DNA of 64,000 nucleotides, taken from assembly GCF_039691755.1 (NCBI RefSeq), contig NZ_CP137552.1, forward strand, positions 3,286,001 to 3,350,000, written 5' to 3'. The stretch comes from Halomonas sp. Bachu 37 (GTDB taxonomy: Bacteria > Pseudomonadota > Gammaproteobacteria > Pseudomonadales > Halomonadaceae). Each line of letters starts with the position of its first letter. The first letter of the stretch is position 1. Both the position numbers and the translations under genes were made by a program. The notes under the pieces are model-generated. The model saw only the letters and a list, made by a program, of their open reading frames with translations. It was not told the DNA's origin and did not search any database. Positions 32,786 to 41,676 of the stretch are shown here, piece by piece.

Positions 32786-33364
32786 TCAGACTTCTGTTTC
32801 CGTGTCCTTGTAACCATCCACCACACCGGTCGAGAGGTAGACATCCCTCGATGTGAAGTTCTTGACCGCCGTCAGCAGGTACTGGATGGCCGTGATCAGA
32901 AAACCCAGCGGAACCCACAGGTAGATGATCCAGATAGGCAGGCCGAGTGACGGCAATACGCGTCCCTTGCTGTATAGATCGAGGATGTAAATGATCGAGT
33001 AGTAAAGCAGAAAGAACATCACCAGTGAGGTGAACAAGGCAATTACGATCATCAATGCCTTGCGACCACCGGTTGGTAGGGCATCGTAGATGGCCGACAT
33101 GCGAATGTGGCGCCCATGGCGTGCGGCATAGCCGATCCCGGCGAATGTGATCATGATGATCAGAATGCGATTGAGTTCTCCCGAGAACATGATGCTGTTA
33201 CCGAATACGAAGCGCGCAATCACGTTGAGCACCGTGTTGAACGCCATCAACAACACGCCCACCGCCAGGATCACCGATTCGAGCTTGCTGATGGCGGTGT
33301 CGATCACTCCCAGAATCCCCGGCAACCCGGAGCGGTAATTCTTTTCGGACTCTTCTTCACTCAT
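32786..33364 (-). CDS. teaB: Ectoine TRAP transporter small permease TeaB
   Basis: The DctQ-type small membrane subunit, about 192 residues from ATG 33364 ([13 protein letters not shown]), with four helices ([82 protein letters not shown]). [12 protein letters not shown] is the conserved DctQ loop. It is separated from teaA by a strong hairpin. Confidence 0.94.
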   Translation of the reverse strand: MSEEESEKNYRSGLPGILGVIDTAISKLESVILAVGVLLMAFNTVLNVIARFVFGNSIMFSGELNRILIIMITFAGIGYAARHGRHIRMSAIYDALPTGGRKALMIVIALFTSLVMFFLLYYSIIYILDLYSKGRVLPSLGLPIWIIYLWVPLGFLITAIQYLLTAVKNFTSRDVYLSTGVVDGYKDTETEV

Positions 33365-33393
33365 GTTCGAACCCCCAGTCATAACCAACAAAT

Positions 33394-33418
33394 AAGGGGG
33401 CAGCCTGGCTGCCCCCTT
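33394..33418 (-). terminator. Hairpin between teaA and teaB
   Basis: AAGGGGGCAGC (33394-33404) pairs with GCTGCCCCCTT (33408-33418) around a 3-nt loop: an 11-bp perfect stem followed on the minus strand by TTATTTGTTGG. It lies between the binding protein and the permease genes, where TRAP and ABC operons often keep a partial terminator or RNase block. This lets the binding protein be made in excess. Confidence 0.72.
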
Positions 33419-33462
33419 GGGTGATCAATCAAATGCACCGATAACGGTACACAAGCCGATTA

Positions 33463-34479
33463 TCACTCGTTGGTCACGGCTTCCAGATCATCCTTGAACT
33501 GCTCGAGCAGTTCCTTGCCGCGGTCTCCGGTCATTTCAAGGAACCTCTCTTCGACCTGCGGAGCACGATCGCGGAAGGCCTGAATCTGTTCTTCGTCAAG
33601 ACGCGTCACGGTCACTTCATCGGAAGCTTCCTGGATCTTCTCGAGGGATTCCTCGGCCAGACCCTTGATGTGCTCGATGGTGTGATCGTAAGCGGCTTCG
33701 GACGCTTCCTTGACCAGCTCCTGGTCTTCGTCGGAAAGGCCTTCGTAGAAGTCCTGGTTAGCCATCATCGCGGTGGTGAACCAGCCATGACCGGTAAAGG
33801 TCAGGTGCGGTGAAACTTCGTACAGACCGCCGGATTCGATCCAGAAGATCGGGTTTTCCTGGCCATCGATGATGCCGGTCTGCAAGCCACCGTACACTTC
33901 GCCCCACGGCAGCGGTGTCGGCGTCGCGCCGAAGGCGTCGTAGGTTTCCGACAGCAGCGGGTTGGTCATGGTGCGGATCTTCTTGTTGTTCAGATCCTCC
34001 GGTGAGCTGATCGGCTCATCGGTGGTGATAACCATCTCGCCTTCGGGGTACATCTTCAGCAGTTCCAGCCCTTGCTCGGCGTAGAGCTCGGGGAACATCT
34101 CGTTGATGGCCTTGCTCTCGTCGAAGAACTTGAGAACGGTCTCTTCGTCAGTGGGAAGCAGGTAGGGAATGAAGAAGATCTGCGCTTCGGGAATCAGCGA
34201 GCCGGTGAAACCGGGCGACTGGTTGACGAACTGAAGAATGCCGTTCTGGGTCTGCTCCATGATGTCGTCGGACTCACCCAGCTCACCGAAGCGGTAGACC
34301 TGAACCGTGTGATCGGAATTTTCTTCGATGTAATCCTTGAAGGCGATGGCGAACACGTCCTGTACGTCGCCTTCGTATTCTTCGTGGGCATAGCGCCAGT
34401 TGTCCGCTTGAGCGGCAGCCGACATACCCACCATGAGTGCGCCGATACTAGCGCCTGTCAGTAACTTGCTTGCCTTCAT
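33463..34479 (-). CDS. teaA: Ectoine-binding periplasmic protein TeaA
   Basis: The high-affinity ectoine/hydroxyectoine-binding protein of the TRAP transporter, about 338 residues from ATG 34479 (MKASKLLTGASIGALM), which has AAGGGGAA upstream; the longer frame from 34605 is rejected. A signal peptide ends near AQA (about 25). The mature protein begins DNWRYAHEEYEGDVQDVFA and contains TQNGILQFVNQSPGFTGSLIPE, KKIRTMTNPLL, PLPWGEVYGGLQTGIIDGQENPIFWIES. These closely follow the Halomonas elongata TeaA sequence as I remember it. The gene is expected to respond to osmotic strength. Confidence 0.96.
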   Translation of the reverse strand: MKASKLLTGASIGALMVGMSAAAQADNWRYAHEEYEGDVQDVFAIAFKDYIEENSDHTVQVYRFGELGESDDIMEQTQNGILQFVNQSPGFTGSLIPEAQIFFIPYLLPTDEETVLKFFDESKAINEMFPELYAEQGLELLKMYPEGEMVITTDEPISSPEDLNNKKIRTMTNPLLSETYDAFGATPTPLPWGEVYGGLQTGIIDGQENPIFWIESGGLYEVSPHLTFTGHGWFTTAMMANQDFYEGLSDEDQELVKEASEAAYDHTIEHIKGLAEESLEKIQEASDEVTVTRLDEEQIQAFRDRAPQVEERFLEMTGDRGKELLEQFKDDLEAVTNE

Positions 34480-34557
34480 GCGTTGTTCCCCTTGCAGTAG
34501 TAAACGCGTCATCAAGGACGCAATCGCCAACTGAAACCAGCGTTGTCGCAACGCCTG

Positions 34558-34581
34558 ACCGACTCTTTCGTACCGACTCTT
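34558..34581. promoter_or_regulatory. 14-bp-spaced direct repeat upstream of teaA
   Basis: ACCGACTCTT occurs at 34558-34567 and again at 34572-34581, about 80-100 bp upstream of the teaA start. It may be a regulator-binding site in the osmoregulated teaA promoter region; no known motif is recognised. Confidence 0.35.
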
Positions 34582-34685
34582 CTGTACATGAAGCTCAAGC
34601 AGCATGGAAACGCTAAACGCTCATTCGCCCAGCAACCTGTACGGAAGAAACCGTGAGTCATTTCAAAAAGCAGGTGATTTTCAGG

Positions 34686-35258
34686 CTAGCGCGGTAATTT
34701 CAAGGGGTCAAGCTGGCGCACCAAAGCGTCCCAAGCGGAATTAGCGGTACGATCAAGGGTTCTCTGGTGACCCACAGACCCAGGAAGTTGCGGCGAAAAT
34801 AGCTGATTTTGCAGCCAATACGACGCGTTCTGTTGGGTAACGGCAATGTCCATCAGCCGCGATGCTGGCTCTTTCGACTCCCAGACCCACGCTTGCCAAC
34901 GTTGAAGCGTTACACGCTCGGCTTGCAGTTCGGCATCCTTCAAGGTGCTGCGCAACCTGCCCACATCAGCATCGCGTTGCGCCAGCTCCTTGAGTTGTCG
35001 GCGCAGGGTCCTCACCATTTGGGTCACGTCACGCTGCCACGCGTTCTGCGACTCGCGTATTGCCGACAAGGCCTCCTGACGTGCCGCCAATCCATGGCCA
35101 AAGAGCCAGCAATGGAAGAGCAGTTCGCATACATCGACCTCCTGTTCTTCCTGCAACCGCAAGCAAGCCGTCTCGACGCCGGGGCTAGCATAGAAACCCA
35201 GCGCGAAATCCCATAGCGGTCTCTGCTTCAAATACGCCAATCGGGTAGAATCCAGCAT
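34686..35258 (-). CDS. TIGR02444 family protein
   Basis: A cytosolic protein of 190 residues from ATG 35258 (MLDSTRLAYLKQRPLWDFALGFYASPGVETACLRLQ). The N-terminus matches TIGR02444: LWDFALGFYA-PGVE-ACL-LQ followed by DVCELLFHCWLFGHG. The middle is helical and rich in charged residues (RRQLKELAQRDADVGRLRSTLKDAELQAERV). Family function is unknown. It is divergent from the ABC-F gene with 26 bp between the starts. Confidence 0.88.
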   Translation of the reverse strand: MLDSTRLAYLKQRPLWDFALGFYASPGVETACLRLQEEQEVDVCELLFHCWLFGHGLAARQEALSAIRESQNAWQRDVTQMVRTLRRQLKELAQRDADVGRLRSTLKDAELQAERVTLQRWQAWVWESKEPASRLMDIAVTQQNASYWLQNQLFSPQLPGSVGHQRTLDRTANSAWDALVRQLDPLKLPR

Positions 35259-35284
35259 CGTATTACCTTTTTTCGGGAGCCTGC

Positions 35285-37240
35285 ATGATCGCACTGCGTC
35301 AAGTCGCCCTGCAACGCGGCACTCAGCCGTTACTGGACGCCGCCGACCTTACCCTGCACGATGGCGTCAAGACCGGCATCATCGGTGCCAACGGCACCGG
35401 CAAGTCCAGCTTGTTCAAGCTGCTGCTGGGCGAGATCGGCCCTGACCGTGGCGATGTGGAACTTAGCGGCGGGCAGCGCATCGCCCATATGGCGCAGGAA
35501 GTGGAGTCTCTCGAGCGCGCCATCATCGACTACGTGCTGGATGGCGACCAAGCGCTGCGCGAGGCGGAGACCGCCCTCGAGCAGGCGCGTGATAACCATG
35601 ATGCCCATCGCGAAGCCGAGCTGCACGGGCTGATAGAAACCCTGGACGGCTATCGCGCCCGGTCCCGTGCCGCCCAGCTGCTGGTCGGGCTGGGTTTCGT
35701 CCAGGCCGACCTGACGCGGCCGCTTTCCGATTTTTCCGGCGGTTGGCGCATGCGGGTCAACCTGGCCCGCACCCTGTTCATGCCGTCTGACCTGCTGCTG
35801 CTGGACGAACCCACCAACCACCTGGACCTGGATGCCCTGCTCTGGCTCGAGCAGTGGCTGACCCGCTATCCCGGAACCTTGCTGCTGATTTCCCACGACC
35901 GCGACTTCCTCGATGCGGTGTGCGATCACATCGTCCATGTTCATCAGCGCCAGCTCACGCTGTATCGCGGCAATTATTCGCGTTTCGAACGCACCCGGGC
36001 GGAAAAGCTCGCCCTGCAACAGGCGGAAGCCGCCAAGCAGCAGGCCCGGCGCGAGGAGATCGAACGTTTCGTGGCACGCTTCAAGGCCCAGGCGACCAAG
36101 GCGCGCCAGGCACAAAGTCGGATCAAGATGCTAGAACGCATGGGCACCATCGCCGTGGCCCATGTCGATTCTCCCTTTCACTTCACCCTGCCCACCTCGG
36201 ACAAGACCTCGCATCCCCTGCTGGTGCTGGATAATGCCCGCCTCGGCTACCACAACGACACAGGCGAACCACGACCCCAGCTGGAAAACGTCAAGCTCAC
36301 TCTGCTCCCCGGCCAGCGTATCGGCCTGCTGGGTCCCAATGGCGCGGGCAAGTCCACCTTGATCAAGTCGTTGACCGGCGACCTGGCGCTGCTCGACGGC
36401 AAGCGAGTTCCCGGCGAACACCTGCGCATCGGCTACTTCGCCCAGCACCAACTCGAAAGCCTGGACCTGACCACGACCCCTTTCGTCCATGTGCAGCGGC
36501 TCTCGCCGGCCGCCAGCGACCAGGAAATCCGCAACTTCCTGGGCGGCTTCGGCTTTTACGGCGACGACGCCTTCGGCCAGGTGGCAACCTTTTCAGGGGG
36601 AGAGAAGGCCCGCCTGGCCCTGGCGCTGGTAGCCTGGCTGAAGCCCAACCTGTTGCTGCTGGACGAGCCTACCAACCACCTCGACCTGGAAATGCGCGAA
36701 GCCCTGACGGAAGCCTTGGCCAGCTTCGAAGGCACCGTGATCCTGGTATCGCACGACCGCCACCTGCTGCGCGCCACGGTGGATGAATTCTGGCGCGTGG
36801 CCGACCACCGCGTGGAACCCTTCGATGGCGACCTGGAGGATTACCGCGCCTGGCTGAAAGCCCGTCTGGAAAGCGAACGCCGCGAGAATCGCAGCGAGAA
36901 GGCCGAACGCCAATCGCGGCAGGAGGGAGGCGATAACCGCGATACCCGCAAGGCGGCGCGACGGGCCGCGGCCGAGCTGCGCGAAAAGCTGCGCCCGCTG
37001 AAGCGGGAGCGCGACAAGGCCGAGCGCGAGATGGAGAAAACCCAGCAGGCACTGGCCGAGGTGGAAGAGCGCCTGGCCGACGCCGAGCTCTATACCGACC
37101 CGGCGCGCAAGGAGGAGATGACCCGAGAGCTTGGCCGTCAGGGAGAATTGAAAACCCGCCTGGAAGCAGTCGAACAGCAGTGGCTGGCGGCGGAAGAGGC
37201 TCTCGAGACCATGCAGGCCGAAGAGAGCCAGGAGCAGTAG
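35285..37240 (+). CDS. ABC-F family ATPase (YheS/Uup-like)
   Basis: A soluble tandem ABC ATPase of 651 residues acting on ribosomes rather than in transport. ABC1: Walker A GANGTGKSS, signature LSDFSGGWRMR, Walker B LLLLDEPTNHLDLDA. The arm/linker lies at about 245-285, then ABC2: GPNGAGKST, FSGGEKARLAL, LLLLDEPTNHLDLE. The C-terminal coiled coil spans about 520-650 (EKLRPLKRERDKAEREMEKTQQALAEVEERL). Overall layout is closest to YheS. It is convergent with dtd, 9 bp apart. Confidence 0.94.
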   Translation: MIALRQVALQRGTQPLLDAADLTLHDGVKTGIIGANGTGKSSLFKLLLGEIGPDRGDVELSGGQRIAHMAQEVESLERAIIDYVLDGDQALREAETALEQARDNHDAHREAELHGLIETLDGYRARSRAAQLLVGLGFVQADLTRPLSDFSGGWRMRVNLARTLFMPSDLLLLDEPTNHLDLDALLWLEQWLTRYPGTLLLISHDRDFLDAVCDHIVHVHQRQLTLYRGNYSRFERTRAEKLALQQAEAAKQQARREEIERFVARFKAQATKARQAQSRIKMLERMGTIAVAHVDSPFHFTLPTSDKTSHPLLVLDNARLGYHNDTGEPRPQLENVKLTLLPGQRIGLLGPNGAGKSTLIKSLTGDLALLDGKRVPGEHLRIGYFAQHQLESLDLTTTPFVHVQRLSPAASDQEIRNFLGGFGFYGDDAFGQVATFSGGEKARLALALVAWLKPNLLLLDEPTNHLDLEMREALTEALASFEGTVILVSHDRHLLRATVDEFWRVADHRVEPFDGDLEDYRAWLKARLESERRENRSEKAERQSRQEGGDNRDTRKAARRAAAELREKLRPLKRERDKAEREMEKTQQALAEVEERLADAELYTDPARKEEMTRELGRQGELKTRLEAVEQQWLAAEEALETMQAEESQEQ

Positions 37241-37249
37241 TGAACCGTC

Positions 37250-37687
37250 TCACGTCTGCAGCATGAACGTCACCGGGCCGTCGTTGGTCAGCGATACCTG
37301 CATATTGGCGCCGAATTCGCCTTGGGCGACATGCGGCCAGGCATCGGTGGCCTGCCGCACCAGGTAAGCGAACAGTCGCTCGCCCTCTTCCGGAGCAGCA
37401 GCGCTGGAGAACCCCGGTCGCAACCCCTTGTGGGTCTCTGCCGCCAGAGTGAACTGAGACACCAGTAACAAGCCTCCTCCCACCTGCTGGAGGTCGAGAT
37501 TCATCTTGCCCTCGTCGTCGCTGAATAGCCGGTAGTGCAATAACTTGTGCAGCAGCTTGTCGGCTTTTTGCGTATCGTCACCCCGTTCCACCCCGACCAG
37601 TGCCAGCAAGCCATGGTCGATGACTCCCACCGTCCGTCCCGCGACCGTGACTTCCGCATGGCTCACCCGTTGAATAAGCGCCTTCAC
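37250..37687 (-). CDS. dtd: D-aminoacyl-tRNA deacylase Dtd
   Basis: An enzyme that hydrolyses D-aminoacyl-tRNAs, preventing D-amino acid misuse; about 145 residues. The start is GTG 37687 ([15 protein letters not shown]) with GGAGA 7-8 nt upstream; the ATG at 37705 gives an unusual extension. The active-site motifs are [21 protein letters not shown] and the Gly-cisPro-type NDGPVTFML at the C-terminus. Length and motifs are standard. Confidence 0.95.
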   Translation of the reverse strand: MKALIQRVSHAEVTVAGRTVGVIDHGLLALVGVERGDDTQKADKLLHKLLHYRLFSDDEGKMNLDLQQVGGGLLLVSQFTLAAETHKGLRPGFSSAAAPEEGERLFAYLVRQATDAWPHVAQGEFGANMQVSLTNDGPVTFMLQT

Positions 37688-37761
37688 AGCTGTTCTCCCT
37701 AGCAAATCGCCTCAGAGTAGCATGCAGGAAGTGAAGTGAGCCCCGGGCAGGGTTGAAGTAT

Positions 37762-38607
37762 TTACCAGGCGCGGCACAGCATGAGGTCGCAATGCGGCTC
37801 GGCCAGGAGCGTGGCGGTAATGTGACTATGGTGGTTGAGCTGACTGCGGCTTCCCATTATCACCAGATCCGGCGTGTCGCGGCGTATATGGCGCATCAAA
37901 ACTTCGCAGGGCTCGCCCTGCTCCAGCAACAACTCGACTTCCGGCACCCCAGCCAGCTCCTCCATCAAGAGATTCACTTCGTGCTCCAGATGGCTGCGTA
38001 ACCTGGCCACTTCGTGTTCGCGCCATTTCGCATAATGGGAGAAGGAGCCCAGTTCCCGCTCGCCCGGCAGGTTCCAGGCGTGCAACAAGGTGAGCTTGGC
38101 ATCGGGAAAGCGTGTCAGGGCTTCACGCAGCGTATGCCTGGCGGTCAGCGAGAAATCTATCGGCACCAGGATATTGTTCCAGTCTTGCGTCGGCAGCTGC
38201 GATGCCACCACCACCGGACACGGCGCACCGCGCAGCACGCGCATCAATGTGGTGCCGGCCACCAGGTCCGGCTGGCCCCGTTTACGATGCACCCCGAGCA
38301 CGATCAGTTGCGCATCACGCTCGTGAGCCTCGCGGATGATTTCAGCGTAGGCGGACCCCGCCACCGTCTTCAGCAGGGTCTTGGGTTCCGGCAAGGCGTA
38401 GTCTTCGCGTAGATCCGTGAGGATGGCGGCAATATCTTCCACCACGGCGGTTTCCAGCGTATGCAGCACCCGGCGCGGCAGGTGTTCGTCCAGCACATGC
38501 AATGCATCCAACTGGACGCCACCTTCATGGGCCAGACGCACGGCTCGGGCAAAGGCGACACGGTTTTCGGCGGACAAATCGGTGGCAAACAGAACGGCAC
38601 GAGACAT
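37762..38607 (-). CDS. Tandem-domain universal stress protein
   Basis: A 281-residue protein with two UspA domains, from ATG 38607 (MSRAVLFATDLSAENRVAF). Domain 1 is about 1-140 with LIVLGVHRKRGQPDLVAGTTLMRVLRGAPCPVVVA; domain 2 is about 145-280 with ILVPIDFSLTARHTLREA and LVIMGSRSQLNHHSHITATLLAEPHCDLMLCRAW. ATP-binding Gly motifs are imperfect in both domains. It resembles UspE-type stress proteins. It lies downstream of thiD on the same strand with 124 bp between. Confidence 0.9.
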   Translation of the reverse strand: MSRAVLFATDLSAENRVAFARAVRLAHEGGVQLDALHVLDEHLPRRVLHTLETAVVEDIAAILTDLREDYALPEPKTLLKTVAGSAYAEIIREAHERDAQLIVLGVHRKRGQPDLVAGTTLMRVLRGAPCPVVVASQLPTQDWNNILVPIDFSLTARHTLREALTRFPDAKLTLLHAWNLPGERELGSFSHYAKWREHEVARLRSHLEHEVNLLMEELAGVPEVELLLEQGEPCEVLMRHIRRDTPDLVIMGSRSQLNHHSHITATLLAEPHCDLMLCRAW

Positions 38608-38731
38608 GGCGAAGCGCTCCTGAACGAATTCTCCAGGCACCCACGGCACCGGTGTCCTTCAGCATGGTGGGCGTGAGGAAAGTGCGCAAGGTTTCCCGCC
38701 GTGCCGTTTCCACGACGATAGCGCGGGGTTA

Positions 38732-39556
38732 CTACCACCAACCATGAAAATGGTGGACCGGGCCGCGCCCCTTGCCCACGTCCAGCCGCTGCCCGCCTTC
38801 AAGCGCGGCGTGCAGCCACTGCTTGGCCGTGCGAATCGACTCGTACACGTCGGATTGGGATTGGGCATCGTTGGGGAGCCGAGCCAGGATGGCGGCGATC
38901 GCCGAGGAGAGCGCGCAACCGGTGCCATGCAGGTTGTTGGTGTCGATCCGTGACGCCGGCAGCCACTCGTAACCGGCGGGAGTCGCCAACAGATCGGGAC
39001 AGGTGGTGCCGCGTAAATGGCCACCCTTCAACACCACATAGGGAGCGCCCAACGCCGTCAGGCCCGGTAGCATGGACTCCATCTGATCGAGAGACGTCGG
39101 CGAGGGACTATCCAGCAAAACCGCCGCCTCCGGCAGGTTGGGCGTGATCACGTCCGCCAGCGGGACCAGTACATCGCGCACGGCACGGATACCGGCATCG
39201 TCCACCAGAATATCGCCGCTCTTGGCTACCATCACCGGGTCCAGCACGATCCAGCGGGGACGGCGAGCCTTGAGTACCTCGGCGATCACATCCGCCACCT
39301 CGCGGCTGGCCACCATGCCGATCTTCACCGCATCGAGGCTGACATCATCCAGCAAGTGCTCGAGCTGCTCGCGGATGGCTTGCGGCGCCACCGGATACAC
39401 GCTGGCAACGCTGCAGGTATTTTGCGCGATCACCGCGGTAATGACATTGGTGCCATACACACCGAGCGCGGAAAACGTCTTCAGATCGCCCTGCAGGCCG
39501 GCGCCGCCCGACGGGTCGGAGCCGGCAATGGTCAGTACCTTGGCAATACGCGACAT
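38732..39556 (-). CDS. thiD: Hydroxymethylpyrimidine/phosphomethylpyrimidine kinase ThiD
   Basis: A ribokinase-family enzyme phosphorylating HMP and HMP-P for thiamine synthesis. The 274-residue protein has LTIAGSDPSGGAGLQGDLKTFSALGVYG, the substrate/ATP motif DPVMVAKSG, and the catalytic anion-hole motif NNLHGTGCALSSAIAAILA. It complements thiSG located at 19.8-20.8 kb. Confidence 0.95.
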   Translation of the reverse strand: MSRIAKVLTIAGSDPSGGAGLQGDLKTFSALGVYGTNVITAVIAQNTCSVASVYPVAPQAIREQLEHLLDDVSLDAVKIGMVASREVADVIAEVLKARRPRWIVLDPVMVAKSGDILVDDAGIRAVRDVLVPLADVITPNLPEAAVLLDSPSPTSLDQMESMLPGLTALGAPYVVLKGGHLRGTTCPDLLATPAGYEWLPASRIDTNNLHGTGCALSSAIAAILARLPNDAQSQSDVYESIRTAKQWLHAALEGGQRLDVGKGRGPVHHFHGWW

Positions 39557-39566
39557 GACAATCTCC

Positions 39567-39625
39567 TAGATAACTGAGCTCTAGATGACCGAATCCTGGA
39601 TGACCGAGCCCTTAGATGACCGAGG
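39567..39625. repeat. 15-16-bp degenerate tandem repeat, thiD-dctM gap
   Basis: Four degenerate copies of CTAGATGACCGA-type units run from 39567 to about 39625, with GATGACCGA exact at 39584, 39599 and 39615. The last overlaps the TRAP permease stop codon. It is a slippage-type repeat with no evident function. Confidence 0.65.
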
Positions 39626-41027
39626 GCAACCAAGTGGCCAACGCAGGAAACAGTGCCAGCGCCAGCAGCATGGCCAACTGCAGCAGGATGTATGGAATGA
39701 CTCCCTTGTAGATGGCCGTGGTAGGCACCGACTCCGGCGTTACCCCGCGCAGATAGAACAGCGCAAAACCGAACGGTGGGGTCAAAAACGAGGTCTGCAG
39801 GTTCACGGCGATCATGATGCCGAGCCAGATCGGATCGATACCCATCGCCAGCAGCACTGGACCCACGATCGGCACCACCACGAAGGTGATCTCGATGAAG
39901 TCGAGGATGAAGCCGAGCAGGAAGATCACCAGCATCACGATCAGGGTCGCGCCCACCACGCCGCCGGGCATGGCTTCGAACAGCTCGGTCACCAGCTCCT
40001 CGCCGCCATAGGCGCGAAATACCAGCGAGAACAGCGCCGCCCCGATCAGGATCAGAAAGACCATGCTGGTCACCTGAGCGGTGGAACGTACGGCATCGCG
40101 CAACATGGCGACACTCATGCGTCGATTGGCGGCAGCCAGCACCAGGGCGCCGAAGGCACCTACCGCCGAGGCTTCGGTCGGTGTGGCAAAACCACCCAGA
40201 ATGGAACCCAGCACCGCAACGATCAGCAACACCGGTGGTAACAGCCCTTTCAACAACAGCGGCCACAGGCTGCCGCTATGCCCCAGCTCGGCCATCAACG
40301 CCTCGCGGTCGGCGGGAGGCGCCAGGCTGGGCTTGAGCCAGGCCACTATCAGCACATAGATGATGTAGGCGACCACCAGCAGGATGCCGGGCACCAGGGC
40401 GCCGATGAAAAGATCACCGACGGACAGTGTCTTGGGGCTCCAGACACCCATGGAGAGTTGCGCCTGCTGATAGGCGCTGGACAGTACATCCCCCAGCAGC
40501 ACCAGAGCAATGGAGGGCGGAATGATCTGGCCCAGGGTGCCGGTGGCGCAAATGGTGCCGGTCGCCAGCGCGGGGGAGTAGCCCCGCTTGAGCATGGTCG
40601 GCAGCGAAAGCAACCCCATGGTGACCACGGTGGCGCCGACGATACCAGTGGAGGCCGCCAGCAGCATGCCCACCAGTATCACCGCGATTCCCAGACCGCC
40701 GCGCAGAGCGCCGAAAACCAGCGCCATGGCGTCCAGCAGCGTCTCCGCCACCCGCGACTTCTCAAGCAGCACCCCCATCAGCACGAAAAGGGGCACCGCC
40801 AGAAGGGTCTGGTTGGTCATGATGCCGTAGAGCCGATTAGGCATGGCACTCATCATGCGCGGCTCGAAGGGCACGACCACACCCATCGACTGCAACAACA
40901 ACCCGAGACCGGCAAATGCCAGTGCCGTGCCCGCCAGTGACAGGGCTACCGGATAGCCCAGAATCAGTACTGCGCAAACGGTCAGGAAGAGAGCCAGGGG
41001 CATGAATTCAAGCAGCGTTGCCAACAC
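39612..41027 (-). CDS. TRAP transporter large permease (DctM), orphan
   Basis: A DctM-family membrane protein of 471 residues, longer than TeaC, with a loop of extra residues around QLSMGVWSPKTLSVGDL. Motifs: ALFLTVCAVLILGYPVALSLAG, ASTGIVGATVVTMGLLSLPTML, GTLGQIIPPSIALVLLGDV, GGFATPTEASAVGAFGA and SFLTPPFGFALFYLRGV. The longer form is seen in TRAP systems for keto acids and similar substrates. Its stop-to-start coupling with dctQ is tight. No DctP binding protein is present nearby, so the substrate is unknown. Confidence 0.93.
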   Translation of the reverse strand: MLATLLEFMPLALFLTVCAVLILGYPVALSLAGTALAFAGLGLLLQSMGVVVPFEPRMMSAMPNRLYGIMTNQTLLAVPLFVLMGVLLEKSRVAETLLDAMALVFGALRGGLGIAVILVGMLLAASTGIVGATVVTMGLLSLPTMLKRGYSPALATGTICATGTLGQIIPPSIALVLLGDVLSSAYQQAQLSMGVWSPKTLSVGDLFIGALVPGILLVVAYIIYVLIVAWLKPSLAPPADREALMAELGHSGSLWPLLLKGLLPPVLLIVAVLGSILGGFATPTEASAVGAFGALVLAAANRRMSVAMLRDAVRSTAQVTSMVFLILIGAALFSLVFRAYGGEELVTELFEAMPGGVVGATLIVMLVIFLLGFILDFIEITFVVVPIVGPVLLAMGIDPIWLGIMIAVNLQTSFLTPPFGFALFYLRGVTPESVPTTAIYKGVIPYILLQLAMLLALALFPALATWLPSVI

Positions 41028-41575
41028 TAGACCATCTCCTCGTGGGCGGGCTCGTTACCCGGTACCAGTCCGCGTATACGCATCACCTGGCGTATCAGCT
41101 GCGCAACGGCCTGGATCAGCAACAGCACTACCATGGCCAAAATCAAGCTTTTCAGCACGAACACGCCGGGAATACCGCCGTCCGGCGAACGCTCCTGGAT
41201 ATGCCAGCTGGTCATCACATAGGCAAAGCTGGAAACGCCGATGAAGAGCATCACCGGCAGTAGCAGAAACAGCGTGCCCAGCAGGTCGATCCAGGCTCGT
41301 CCCTTGTCCGACAGGCGCCGGTAAAAGATATCCACTCGCACATGCCCGTCATGACGCAGCGTCCAGGCGGCACCCAGCATGAACACCGCCGCGTGCATGT
41401 ACATCACCGACTCCTGCATCACAATGCTATTGATTCCAATCACATAGCGCATCACCACAATAGCGAATTGCACTACCATCATGACCAGTACCAGCCAGGA
41501 AATGGCGCGACCAACGAGTTCAGTCACTCGGTCCAGCCACCTCAGCAGGCGGGGTTCGCGTGGGTTGGCATGCAT
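41027..41575 (-). CDS. TRAP transporter small permease (DctQ), orphan
   Basis: A DctQ-family protein of about 182 residues from ATG 41575 (MHANPREPRLLRWLDRV). Four helices are seen, with the typical MYMHAAVFMLGAAWTLRHDGHVRVDIFY between helices 2 and 3. The stop of this gene and the start of dctM share base 41027. The usual third gene, dctP, is absent both before and after. Confidence 0.9.
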   Translation of the reverse strand: MHANPREPRLLRWLDRVTELVGRAISWLVLVMMVVQFAIVVMRYVIGINSIVMQESVMYMHAAVFMLGAAWTLRHDGHVRVDIFYRRLSDKGRAWIDLLGTLFLLLPVMLFIGVSSFAYVMTSWHIQERSPDGGIPGVFVLKSLILAMVVLLLIQAVAQLIRQVMRIRGLVPGNEPAHEEMV

Positions 41576-41587
41576 GAGACTTACCTG

Positions 41588-41628
41588 CAAAAGAAAAACG
41601 GCCCCGAATCATCGCCGATTCCGGGCCG
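41588..41628 (-). terminator. Terminator after the EEP-family gene
   Basis: A 12-bp stem with one C-C mismatch (arms 41599-41610 and 41617-41628, loop ATCGCC) is followed on the minus strand by GTTTTTCTTTTG. It lies just before the dctQ start, so the upstream hydrolase and the TRAP genes are separate units. Confidence 0.78.
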
Positions 41629-41676
41629 AACGTCATCCCCCATCCCCGCACCGACAGGAAAGAGAGAGGTAAAAAG

